Source of the DNA: Herbaspirillum sp. RV1423
GTDB lineage: Bacteria; Pseudomonadota; Gammaproteobacteria; Burkholderiales; Burkholderiaceae_D
Direction of reading: 5' to 3'
NCBI RefSeq assembly: GCF_000577615.1
Contig: NZ_CBXX010000020.1
Location: forward strand, 62,001 to 126,000
DNA: 64,000 nucleotides
In this document: positions 53,340 through 61,184 of the stretch, in pieces
Layout of the letters: every line of letters starts with the position of its first letter
Numbering within the stretch: position 1 is the stretch's first letter
Position numbers and translations under genes: made by a program
The notes under the pieces: generated by a model
Databases searched by the model: none
The model's input: the letters and a program-made list of their open reading frames with translations, nothing else
Told to the model about the DNA's origin: nothing

Positions 53340-54475
53340 CCGTCGTCCTGACGAAAGTCAGGACCCAGCGTCGTAGCGGACGTGTTCACGACACTGGATC
53401 CCGGCGTGCGCCGGGACGACGGGGGATGGAATTCCTATCGACGGAAAATAATACTGCCGTCGTCCTGACGAAAGTCAGGACCCAGTGTCGTAGCGAGCAT
53501 CTTCACGACACTGGGTCCCGGCGTGCGCCGGGACGACGGAGAATGGAATGCCTATCGATGGAAAATAATATCGCCGTCGTCCTGACGAAAGTCAGGACCC
53601 AGTGTCGTAGCGAGCGTCTTCACGACACTGGGTCCCGGCGTGCGCCGGGACGACGGAGAATGGAATGCCTATCGATGGAAAATAATATCGCCGTCGTCCT
53701 GACGAAAGTCAGGGCCCAGAGTCGTAGCGAGCGTCTTCACGACACTGGGTCCCGGCGTGCGCCGGGACGACGGAGAGTGGAATGCCTATCGACGGAAAAT
53801 AATATCGCCGTCGTCCTGACGAAAGTCAGGGCCCAGAGTCGTAGCGGACGTCTTCACGACACTGGGTCCCGGCGTGCGCCGGGACGACGGAGAATGGAAT
53901 GCCTATCGATGGAAAATAATATTGCCGTCGTCCTGACGAAAGTCAGGACCCAGTGTCGTAGCGAGCATCTTCACGACACTGGATCCCGGCGTGCGCCGGG
54001 ACGACGGGGGATGGAATTCCTATCGACGGAAAATAATATTGCCGTCGTCCTGACGAAAGTCAGGACCCAGTGTCGTAGCGAGCATCTTCACGACACTGGA
54101 TCCCGGCGTGCGCCGGGACGACGGGGGATGGAATTCCTATCGACGGAAAATAATACTGCCGTCGTCCTGACGAAAGTCAGGACCCAGTGTCGTAGCGGAC
54201 GTCTTCACGACACTGGGTCCCGGCGTGCGCCGGGACGACGGAGAATGGAATGCCTATCGATGGAAAATAATATTGCCGTCGTCCTGACGAAAGTCAGGAC
54301 CCAGTGCCGTAGCGAGCATCTTCACGACACTGGGTCCCGGCGTGCGCCGGGACGACGGAGAATGGAATGCCTATCGACGGAAAATAATATTGCCGTCGTC
54401 CTGACGAACGTCAGGACCCAGTGTCGTATCGGCGCCTGTCACAACACAAGCCCCCCGTTTGCGGAAACGACGGCT
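53340..54475. repeat. ten-unit cloverleaf array, 117-bp period
   Basis: Unit starts at 53341 plus multiples of 117, ending with a diverged copy from 54394. The linker and element are those of the 50.6-kb and 55.1-kb arrays. Copies fall into sub-types (for example GGAATTCC or GGAATGCC in the linker, CACTGGATCC or CACTGGGTCC in the arm), arranged in blocks, which shows stepwise multi-unit duplication. Because 117 is a multiple of three, one frame stays open through nearly the whole array. That ORF is not a gene. Confidence 0.93.
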
Positions 54476-54483
54476 AAAAGAAA

Positions 54484-54783
54484 CTAAACGGAATCAGTCA
54501 ACCGGCGGATGCGCGCCTCTGCCGCCTGGCGCAGCAGATTCTCGGCATCGCTCTTGCCGACCGCCGGCGCCGATTCCGCACCCGGGTCGGCATCGGCGTT
54601 GGCGACGCGCTCCAGCTCGCTGGCCGCGAAAATCTGGAGACAGGTGTGAATCCCGGCAGCAACGTCGCGCGTCATCTCGACAAAGTCAGCCAAGGGTGCG
54701 TCGCGGCCCGGACCGTTGATCCAGCGGAAATCCCGGTGCGTCGGTTGGATAGTTGCTTGATGGGACGTGTCGAAGTCAGGCAT
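54484..54783 (-). CDS. unknown 99-residue protein behind a structured leader
   Basis: Start set at 54783 behind GGGAGGCAGAC. Begins MPDFDTSHQATIQPTHRDFR, then a helix-rich body (LADFVEMTRDVAAGIHTCLQ, IFAASELERVANADADPG) and a helical end (AENLLRQAAEARIRRLTDSV). Soluble, no export signal. I do not recognise the family. The layout, a central helix with a Cys and a short acidic linker, resembles small DUF proteins found in pseudomonads. Its leader carries a multi-helix RNA-like structure, so expression may be controlled at RNA level. Confidence 0.6.
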   Translation of the reverse strand: MPDFDTSHQATIQPTHRDFRWINGPGRDAPLADFVEMTRDVAAGIHTCLQIFAASELERVANADADPGAESAPAVGKSDAENLLRQAAEARIRRLTDSV

Positions 54784-54852
54784 GTCTGCCTCCCTGTACG
54801 GTGATTGAACCGCATCCCCGCTGCAAAACGAGGAGGGCGGCAAATGGCAAGG

Positions 54853-54983
54853 TTTGCAGACCGGCGCACAAGGAAACCGGGAGGCCGAAGCCTCCTCACC
54901 ACTGCCGCCCATAGGACGTAGTGGTGCGGGCGTAAAAAACCGCCGGTCGGCGGTTGCCCGCCTTGTGCAAATCGAGCTGCAAA
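54853..54983 (-). ncRNA. candidate structured RNA / cis-regulatory leader
   Basis: Nested complementary segments (plus coordinates): 54853-54859 with 54977-54983; GCACAAGG 54866-54873 with CCTTGTGC 54961-54968, closing a junction. Inside it are a hairpin 54880-54885/54890-54895 capped by UUCG on the minus strand, an arm 54897-54903/54920-54926, and a two-part arm 54927-54931/54956-54960 holding 54938-54944/54949-54955. The UUCG loop argues for minus-strand transcription, toward the 99-residue gene whose ATG is ~70 bases further on. The strand at 54853-54859 has a second identical partner at 54821-54827, so two exclusive folds are possible. Confidence 0.55.
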
Positions 54984-55098
54984 ACTCGTTCCCCTCTTTC
55001 TCGGGGACGAAGCAGGTTACCGTACTGCGAAAATGAACGTCAATCATTATCTGACGTTCTCCGCGGTAACGCCGTTCAATCAAGCCTCTCCTGTATGA

Positions 55099-55415
55099 CT
55101 GTCGTCCTGACGAGCGTCAGGACCCAGCGTCGTAGCGGACGTCTTCACGACACTGGGTCCCGGCGTGCGCCGGGACGACGGAGAATGGAATTCCTGTCGA
55201 CGGAAAATAATATTGCCGTCGTCCTGACGAAAGTCAGGACCCAGCGTCGTAGCGAGCGTCTTCACGACACTGGGTCCCGGCGTGCGCCGGGACGACGGAG
55301 AGTGGAATACCTATCGATGGAAAATAATATCGCCGTCGTCCTGACGAAAGTCAGGACCCAGCGTCGTAGCGAGCGTCTTCACGACACTGGGCCCCAGCGT
55401 TCGCCGGGACGACGG
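55099..55415. repeat. three-unit cloverleaf array, 117-bp period
   Basis: Units start at 55100, 55217 and 55334 with the same linker type as the 50.6- and 53.3-kb arrays. The last element has a changed third arm (CCCCAGCGTTCGCCGGGAC). It lies between the structured leader and the DUF421 gene. Confidence 0.92.
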
Positions 55416-55519
55416 CTTGAGGAAAATGGACTTAACTGAACGGTATTACGTTCTCCGCAGTGAATTACAATCGCCTCTCGGCCCAGCCGCCATCCTGACA
55501 ACCGCAATCGAGGAAATCC

Positions 55520-56035
55520 ATGCACGACTTCAACGAACTCATCGGCGCATCCGACCAGATCGGCGCGACCGCCATGGCCATCCGCGCACTGATCGTGTTC
55601 TGCTTCACGCTGATCTTTTTGCGCATCGCCGGCCGCCGCTCGTTCGGCCAGCGCAGCGCCTTCGACCTGTGCATCACGGTGCTGCTCGGCGCCATCCTCA
55701 GCCGCGCCATCGTCGGCGCCTCGCCCATGCTGCCCACGCTCGCGGCGGGCGCCGTGCTGGTGTTGCTGCACCGGCTGATCGGCGTGCTGGTCACGCGCTG
55801 GGCATGGCTCGACGACCTCATCAGCGGCACCGAACGGGTATTGGTCAAAGACGGCCGCAAAGACCGGCGCCAGATGCGCGCCGGCCTGATCAGCGACCGC
55901 GACATCGACGTAGCGCTGCGCAAGAAGGATGACGGCGCGACGCTGGAGCAGGTGGCGCGCGCGATGATGGAAAGGAACGGGGAGATCACGATTACCTTGC
56001 GCCACCCGCATGCGGCGGCGGACGAATCGACGTGA
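55520..56035 (+). CDS. DUF421 (YetF-like) membrane protein
   Basis: Encodes 171 residues. Three N-terminal membrane segments (residues ~20-38, 50-68, 72-92) include the FLRIAGRRSFGQRSAFDLCI block that defines the family. A small cytoplasmic domain follows (ERVLVKDGRKDRRQMRAGLI, SDRDIDVALRKKDDGATLEQ). Family members are widespread small membrane proteins linked to spore or envelope functions in Bacillus. The role in proteobacteria is unknown. Confidence 0.85.
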   Translation: MHDFNELIGASDQIGATAMAIRALIVFCFTLIFLRIAGRRSFGQRSAFDLCITVLLGAILSRAIVGASPMLPTLAAGAVLVLLHRLIGVLVTRWAWLDDLISGTERVLVKDGRKDRRQMRAGLISDRDIDVALRKKDDGATLEQVARAMMERNGEITITLRHPHAAADEST

Positions 56036-56172
56036 GCGACATGAGCGACGTGAGACGCAAATGAAGCAAGCGCGCTGATTTACAATCGCTTCTTTCTCTT
56101 CCTCTTTCTCGTTCTCTTCTATGCAGCGTCGTCAGCGACGACGCCAACCACCACGCCAGCCACCCGATCCCG

Positions 56173-56793
56173 ATGACCAGCCCGACCATCCTGCAAGCCA
56201 CGCACCTGACCTTCAACTACCCCGAGCGCGAACTGTTCAACGATCTCTCGCTGGACATCCTCGCCGGCGTCACCCTCATCCGCGGCGGCGACGGTCGCGG
56301 CAAGACCAGCCTGATCCACCTGCTGGCCGGCGAACTGCAAGCGCATAGCGGTCGGTTGGCCATCAACGGCATCAGCCTGGACGAACAATCTGCGCAATAC
56401 AAGCAACAGGTCTACTACGTCGACCCGCGCACGGAAGCATTCGACCAGATGACGGTGCCGGAATATTTTGCATCGGTGCGGGCGAGGTTTCCCGACTTTG
56501 ACGATGCAGCACTGCCAGCATTATTGGAAGGCCTGTCGCTGACGCCGCATGTGGAGAAGAAGCTGTTCATGCTGTCGACCGGAAGCAAGCGCAAGGTGTA
56601 TCTGGCGGGAGCATTTGCCGCGGGGGCGGCGGTGAATTTATTGGACGATCCATTTGCCGGGTTGGACAAAGGATCAATCAACTTCGTCTGCCGGACGCTC
56701 AATGACATCGGCGTCCGGTCGGCGTGGGTGGCGAGTTTTTATGAGACGCCGGGGGAGATTGCTTCGACGGGGATTGTGGATTTGGGGGATTGA
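56173..56793 (+). CDS. lone ABC-type ATPase
   Basis: Encodes 206 residues. Walker A is RGGDGRGKTSLIHLLAG, the ABC signature is the degenerate MLSTGSKRKVYLAGAF, and Walker B VNLLDDPFAGLDKGS has Asp where the catalytic Glu normally stands. The Glu-to-Asp change suggests slow hydrolysis or a regulatory role. No permease gene is adjacent. It is short like CcmA/heme-exporter-type ATPases. A diverged fragment of the same gene lies at 58232, beyond the Fic gene. Confidence 0.82.
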   Translation: MTSPTILQATHLTFNYPERELFNDLSLDILAGVTLIRGGDGRGKTSLIHLLAGELQAHSGRLAINGISLDEQSAQYKQQVYYVDPRTEAFDQMTVPEYFASVRARFPDFDDAALPALLEGLSLTPHVEKKLFMLSTGSKRKVYLAGAFAAGAAVNLLDDPFAGLDKGSINFVCRTLNDIGVRSAWVASFYETPGEIASTGIVDLGD

Positions 56794-56862
56794 GCATGTG
56801 ATGGCAAGCTCTTCCGCGGAAACGGGGAAGAAATCAGGGAAATCCGTTTCGTCTTGATCGCA

Positions 56863-58041
56863 TTAGCTCTCCGGATTCCTGGTATTCGCCTCGGGATACA
56901 GTTCAGGAAGCAATAGATAAAGTGCATCCAGAGGGAGGCCAAAATGGACCGGCCCACGTGCTGAATCGCTTACCACCAATTTGGTCGCCAATAATCGCGC
57001 CAATAAAGTTCTACCGGTTCGCTCTCCCAAACCGGTCATTTGAACAAAATCCCCCCGCGATACTGGACCTGCGGCGAAGAGATGATGAAGCGGCAAAATC
57101 GCTTCCGGTCGAATTTCTTTATCATGCGCGGCGCGATAGGTGATGAGAGCCTCGATACGCTGCTTCATACCATCCAGATCCAACATGCGAGTCATGAAGT
57201 TCACCTGGTCTTCGCATACACCGAGAAAGAAGTCGACCCATTCGGTAAGACCGGCTGCCGTCAAGTTACCTCGTCCATCCAGATCCCCTCGCCTGGGCGC
57301 ATCGGCATTGATTAACCTGGCATAGTAATCCTGTTGCGCTCGGGCCAAGCCTCTGCTCGAGGACCACAAACCTCCGGACAAGGGCCAAAGGGCGCAATGT
57401 GTCTGAAGACGGGTAGCACGCCCGTTACCGTCAACGAATGGATGCACCCACGCGGCTCTATGGTGCAAGCAGGCGATTGCAATGAGCTTTCGTTCCCATC
57501 CCTTTTCTTGACCGTAAACCTCATCCATCCGCTTCAGGAACAGTGGTACGGATTCGGGAGCAGGAGGGACATGTCTTCCCACTTTTACAGCCTTTGTTCT
57601 TAATGCTCCTGGCTCAACTATGTGACCGTCTTTTGTCGTTCGATCAGCTTGGGATAGCCTGGAGTAGAGCGCTTCATGCGCGGCCAGCAAGAAATCGGAC
57701 TGAACAGCGCTTTGCCCTTCTTCTACACGCCGCTCCAGTTCTTTTTCAGCGTCAATATGAGCCAATGCAATGCGTTGGAGTTGCGCGATATCGGGCTGGT
57801 TGGAAAAGTCCTGATTCAACGCTCTCTCAATGTTGGCGGGATGAGTTCCTTGCCCTTCGATCCGGTTGCTGTAGTAGGAATTGATTGATCTGACGAGCTC
57901 TCTTACTGCATCGCGACTCGAGCGGTGACCAACCGATGTCAGGGCAATTGCGGATTGAACAATACCGCTGGCTTTGTGCAGAAGAACATCTTTGTTGACC
58001 GTTGGCAACAAAGGCTCGAATTGATGAGGAGAGTCGTACAT
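56863..58041 (-). CDS. Fic family protein, class II
   Basis: Encodes 392 residues. The active-site motif is AAWVHPFVDGNGRATRLQTH. The inhibitory helix lies N-terminal as SYYSNRIEGQGTHP, a full (S/T)xxxE(G/N) motif, so the enzyme is self-inhibited (class II). A C-terminal winged-helix region (GPVSRGDFVQMTGLGERTGR) could bind DNA. Fic enzymes AMPylate proteins such as gyrase subunits. It is AT-richer than its neighbours. A 16-bp direct repeat lies on either side (56839 and 58230), with a remnant of the upstream ABC gene just beyond, so the gene seems to be an insertion. Confidence 0.9.
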   Translation of the reverse strand: MYDSPHQFEPLLPTVNKDVLLHKASGIVQSAIALTSVGHRSSRDAVRELVRSINSYYSNRIEGQGTHPANIERALNQDFSNQPDIAQLQRIALAHIDAEKELERRVEEGQSAVQSDFLLAAHEALYSRLSQADRTTKDGHIVEPGALRTKAVKVGRHVPPAPESVPLFLKRMDEVYGQEKGWERKLIAIACLHHRAAWVHPFVDGNGRATRLQTHCALWPLSGGLWSSSRGLARAQQDYYARLINADAPRRGDLDGRGNLTAAGLTEWVDFFLGVCEDQVNFMTRMLDLDGMKQRIEALITYRAAHDKEIRPEAILPLHHLFAAGPVSRGDFVQMTGLGERTGRTLLARLLATKLVVSDSARGPVHFGLPLDALYLLLPELYPEANTRNPES

Positions 58042-58150
58042 TTTTGCCGGTTATTTTGCCGTTAATTAATTTTTATAAGATACTGATTTTAATCATTTTT
58101 AATATAAAAAACAGCATAAACAAAAAACAATTTTGCCGGTTATTTTGCCG
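58042..58150 (-). promoter_or_regulatory. paired TTTTGCCGG repeats before the Fic gene
   Basis: An exact 20-bp direct repeat (58042-58061 and 58131-58150) contains two TTTTGCCG units each, flanking a very AT-rich 70 bp directly upstream of the Fic start. The protein's own winged-helix domain makes autoregulation through these sites a reasonable guess. Confidence 0.45.
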
Positions 58151-58231
58151 ATATATTTTCCGCTGACATCACCAGAGTTGTTTCTCTTGCGCCCCATCCA
58201 TTGCGGAGTATATCGGTATCGTCCTCACAGA

Positions 58232-58267
58232 AATCCGTTTCGTCTGCCAGACGCTTAATGATATTGG
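58232..58267 (+). pseudogene. fragment of an ABC ATPase gene
   Basis: About 36 bp reading FVCQTLNDIGG and stop, matching FVCRTLNDIGV of the ATPase at 56173-56793. In the first 31 bases there are only four differences, three of them silent. It sits just outside the 3' copy of the 16-bp direct repeat, so the Fic insertion or a recombination at this point seems to have split or duplicated a related gene. Confidence 0.45.
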
Positions 58268-58270
58268 CGG

Positions 58271-58852
58271 CTAGCCGGACCGCGGCGGCAAGTTCTCCAG
58301 CCGGTGATCGGGGATGAACCAGAGCACGGCGAGCACCACGTAGATGGCGGTACCGAGCAGCGGGCTCCATAGCGACAACGGAATGGCCAGCGCATACAGC
58401 ACCATCGATCCTATATTTTTCACGCCTTTGCCGACGGTCTTCGCCAATCGGGACTCGCCGCCCTCATTGGCAATCAGCGCACACCTCAGCAGGAAGAACG
58501 ATACCGAGCACATCAGCAACACCGCGCCGTAAGAGGCCACCGGCACCGGATCGCGGTGGTGCTCGGCGACCCAGTTTGTGACGAAAGGAATCAGCGACAG
58601 CCAGAACAGCAGATGCAGGTTGGCCCAGAGGATCTTGCCGTTGACCCGGTTGGCCAACTGCAGCAAATGATGATGATTGACCCAGTAGATGCCGACGTAG
58701 ATGAAACTGAGCACGTAGCTGAACAATTGCGGCATCAGCTTGAGCAGATCGGCAAGCGACGCGCCGCGCGGCATTTGCAAACCCAGCACCATGATCGTGA
58801 TGGCAATGGCGATCACGCCGTCGCTGAAAGCTTCCAGCCGCGCCTTGTTCAT
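58271..58852 (-). CDS. TMEM175-like (DUF1211) potassium-channel family protein
   Basis: Encodes 193 residues, six hydrophobic segments. The first carries RLEAFSDGVIAIAITIMVL, the FSDG signature of the bacterial TMEM175 family, whose members form K+-selective channels as tetramers. WVNHHHLLQLANRVNGKILW in the third segment is also typical. Its start overlaps the stop of the DUF1275 gene (ATGA), so the two are coupled. Confidence 0.85.
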   Translation of the reverse strand: MNKARLEAFSDGVIAIAITIMVLGLQMPRGASLADLLKLMPQLFSYVLSFIYVGIYWVNHHHLLQLANRVNGKILWANLHLLFWLSLIPFVTNWVAEHHRDPVPVASYGAVLLMCSVSFFLLRCALIANEGGESRLAKTVGKGVKNIGSMVLYALAIPLSLWSPLLGTAIYVVLAVLWFIPDHRLENLPPRSG

Positions 58853-59565
58853 GACGCCGCGGTGCCGGCAGGGGCGGCGGCGGCTTGCCGGGCTTCGCTT
58901 CTGTCGAGCCGGATCAGGCCCAGCAGAATCAGGATCGGCACCGTCAGCGCAGCAAAGCCGAAGGCGTGATAAGCGAACGCCGCCATGATCGCTCCGATGC
59001 CGAAGGCCAGAATGGGCCAGAAGAATTTCTTGCAGCGCTCGCCGGTGGCGCCATCGCCCGCGCCGCGCAATACGTCGACCGTGTCGATGACGACTTGCGT
59101 GACGTTGCCGGTCATCATCGACGTCGGCGCGAGATGTCCCAGCAACAATCGGCTGACCGCGCTATGCACGCCCATCGCGGCAGTGCCCAGCAAGCCGGCC
59201 GCCATCGCGTAGGGAGACACCGTGGCGCCGATCGGCTCGGCCAACAGGCCGAAGATCATGAAGCCGGCCAGCAGCAGCAATTGCAACGACAAGGCCAGCG
59301 CCAGCGCGGGGCCTTTGCGCCGTTCCACGGCAACGATGAACAGACGCGCGCCGGCCACGCCGGCAATGAAGGCGGGAAACGCCAGGAATTTGAGCAGGAT
59401 CGACATCTGCGATGCATCTGCCAGCGCGGCGCCGATGAGAATGAAATTGCCCGTCACGTGTGCCGTGAACAAGCCGAACAGCGCGATGAAGCCGAGGGTA
59501 TCCACATACCCGGCCAGAAAGGCCAGGCTGGTTGCCTGCAGCGAATTGCGGCGAGGGGTATTCAT
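58849..59565 (-). CDS. DUF1275 (YoaK-like) membrane protein
   Basis: Start set at 59565 with GGAGAACGGAAC before it, giving 238 residues and about six membrane segments. The opening LAFLAGYVDTLGFIALFGLF followed by TAHVTGNFILIGAAL is the DUF1275/YoaK signature. Function unknown, possibly transport. First gene of a two-gene unit with the TMEM175-like gene. Confidence 0.85.
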   Translation of the reverse strand: MNTPRRNSLQATSLAFLAGYVDTLGFIALFGLFTAHVTGNFILIGAALADASQMSILLKFLAFPAFIAGVAGARLFIVAVERRKGPALALALSLQLLLLAGFMIFGLLAEPIGATVSPYAMAAGLLGTAAMGVHSAVSRLLLGHLAPTSMMTGNVTQVVIDTVDVLRGAGDGATGERCKKFFWPILAFGIGAIMAAFAYHAFGFAALTVPILILLGLIRLDRSEARQAAAAPAGTAAS

Positions 59566-59786
59566 GTTCCGTTCTCCTGTCCAGCGTCGGTGCGGCGGCA
59601 CCGCCGGTCGACGATCCGGCGACGCAGGTGCAAGGTTATTACGATAACATCGCCCAGCGCGCGAGGTAATTATCCGAAGAGATAGTTGTCAGTTTGGCAT
59701 AGCTTGCAATGCCGGATCGGCGGGTGCATTCTGACGGGGGTGTCGGCAAGAAGATGCCGACGGCCATCGGTCGCCGACGTCAACGC

Positions 59787-59821
59787 TTTCTGTACAAAAA
59801 ACAGCAGCTTTGTACAAGAAA
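59787..59821. promoter_or_regulatory. imperfect palindrome upstream of the response regulator gene
   Basis: TTTC-TGTACAAA (59787-59798) and TTTGTACAAGAAA (59809-59821) are inverted copies with one extra base in one arm. It lies ~140 bp before the regulator start in a 358-bp region that holds no gene I can support. Candidate operator only. Confidence 0.35.
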
Positions 59822-59959
59822 AACGCATGCTGAATGAACATCATGAGGCTCTGCGGACATTGCCTTGCCCTCCGGATGTCCGTCGATGCTTTCCCGTAAG
59901 AATCACAAGCCGTGCTCGTGGTGCAACTCGTGGTGCAACAACTGTGACAGGAACACACC

Positions 59960-60580
59960 ATGGATAGAATTGTTTTTGTTGTCGACGACGACGACAAGGT
60001 CAGAGCGTCGCTGGTCCGCCTGCTTTCCTCCGCCGGTTATACGGTGACGGACTTTCCCTCGGCCAGCCTGTTCTTCGGCAAGCCGCTGCCCAGCGTGCCG
60101 TGCTGCCTGATTCTCGATATGAAGATGCCGGTGTCGAACGGCTTTGACGTGGTCAGGAAGCTGGAAGAAAAAGGCGATGCGATTCCCGTCATCTTCATTT
60201 CCGGCTACGGCACCATACCGATGACGGTCCAGGCGATGAAAGCAGGCGCGCGGGAATTTTTCACCAAACCGATCCACAGCGACCAGTTGCTCCATGCCGT
60301 CGAAGAAGCGTTGGCGGCAGCGGAAAAAAACCTGGCTTCGCGCGCCGAGCACGCGGCGTCGACGCAGCGGCTCGAAAAGCTGACGCCGCGCGAACGCGAG
60401 GTGCTTGAACTGGCCATCGGCGGTTTGCTCAACAAACAGATCGCCACCGAACTGGGCATCAGCGAAATCACCGCCAAGGTCCACAAGCGCCGCGTCATGG
60501 ACAAGATGGAGGCGAAGACGCTGGCGGATCTGGTGCGTGCGGCAGAACGGCTGCAGATTTCGAGGGCAAGAAGCCGCTGA
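59960..60580 (+). CDS. FixJ/NarL-type response regulator
   Basis: Encodes 206 residues. The receiver domain (residues 1-120) has the acidic pocket FVVDDDDK, the phosphorylation site in CLILDMKMPVSNGFDVV, the switch Ser/Thr in VIFISGYGTIPM and the Lys in FFTKPIH. The C-terminal LuxR-type HTH is LTPREREVLELAIGGLLNKQ then IATELGISEITAKVHKRRVM. No histidine kinase gene is adjacent, so its partner is elsewhere. Confidence 0.93.
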   Translation: MDRIVFVVDDDDKVRASLVRLLSSAGYTVTDFPSASLFFGKPLPSVPCCLILDMKMPVSNGFDVVRKLEEKGDAIPVIFISGYGTIPMTVQAMKAGAREFFTKPIHSDQLLHAVEEALAAAEKNLASRAEHAASTQRLEKLTPREREVLELAIGGLLNKQIATELGISEITAKVHKRRVMDKMEAKTLADLVRAAERLQISRARSR

Positions 60581-60688
60581 GGCGCGATCCGCTTGCCGGA
60601 TTGTCGGATTGTCGGACTACCGACAAGCGGCGACGAAGCGTTAGAATCGCGTCATCCCCATCCTTCCCCAGAACATCAGGAAACGCCA

Positions 60689-61093
60689 ATGCACCATCCC
60701 GAAGATACCAATCGCCGGCAACTCGAACAGTTGGCGAAAGACCTGCGCAAGATGCACAAGCAGTTGATCGACATTCAATCAAAAAGCTTCGGCGAAGTCG
60801 GCAATCCCTTCGAGCACCTCCAACTGGTGACGATGCATCCCGATTTCGCATGGCTGCGCGTGCTCTCGGAATTCATGGTGGCGCTGGACGAGCGGCTGGA
60901 CGACAAGGAGGCGATCGACGATACCGCGGTCGCGGCGTTCAGGCAATCCGTGGAAGGACTGATAGGACCGGCGCAAGCAAGCCAGCCCGAGTTCCGCCGG
61001 AAATATCTGGCGGCGCTGCACGATTCGCCCGACACCACCATGCTGCACGGCAACCTGCGCCTGACGCTGGGCAAGCTGGCGCGGGCAAAGTAA
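60689..61093 (+). CDS. conserved protein of unknown function, 134 residues
   Basis: Start set at 60689 (CATCAGGAAACGCCA before ATG). All-helical, soluble. Blocks such as QLEQLAKDLRKMHKQLIDIQ, MHPDFAWLRVLSEFMVALDE and MLHGNLRLTLGKLARAK look like a conserved small proteobacterial family with a hemerythrin-like or four-helix layout, but I cannot name it. It converges on dps across a shared terminator. Confidence 0.65.
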   Translation: MHHPEDTNRRQLEQLAKDLRKMHKQLIDIQSKSFGEVGNPFEHLQLVTMHPDFAWLRVLSEFMVALDERLDDKEAIDDTAVAAFRQSVEGLIGPAQASQPEFRRKYLAALHDSPDTTMLHGNLRLTLGKLARAK

Positions 61094-61111
61094 CGCATAC
61101 GAAACACAAAC

Positions 61112-61153
61112 AAAAAGAGGATAAGCACGGCTCCGGGGAGCGTGCCTATCCTC
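61112..61153 (-). terminator. strong rho-independent terminator after dps
   Basis: A long stem (GAGGATA-x-GCACG with its complement, 61117-61153) with a GC-rich loop. On the minus strand it is followed by TTTTTGTTT (from 61116 downward). It ends dps transcription and probably also blocks the convergent gene. Confidence 0.8.
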
Positions 61154-61184
61154 TCAATGCCGACCGACCTGTTTCAGGCGCGCG

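Noticed and set aside
53216-54487. Open frame of 423 codons with 39-residue repeats
   Set aside because: It is the ten-unit cloverleaf array read in one frame. The 117-bp period is a multiple of three and has no stop. No ribosome site, and the same DNA also occurs as single non-coding copies.
60585-60640. Inverted repeats TTGTCGG/CCGACAA after the response regulator gene
   Set aside because: A hairpin is possible but there is no T-run, and several competing pairings exist, so I do not call a terminator.
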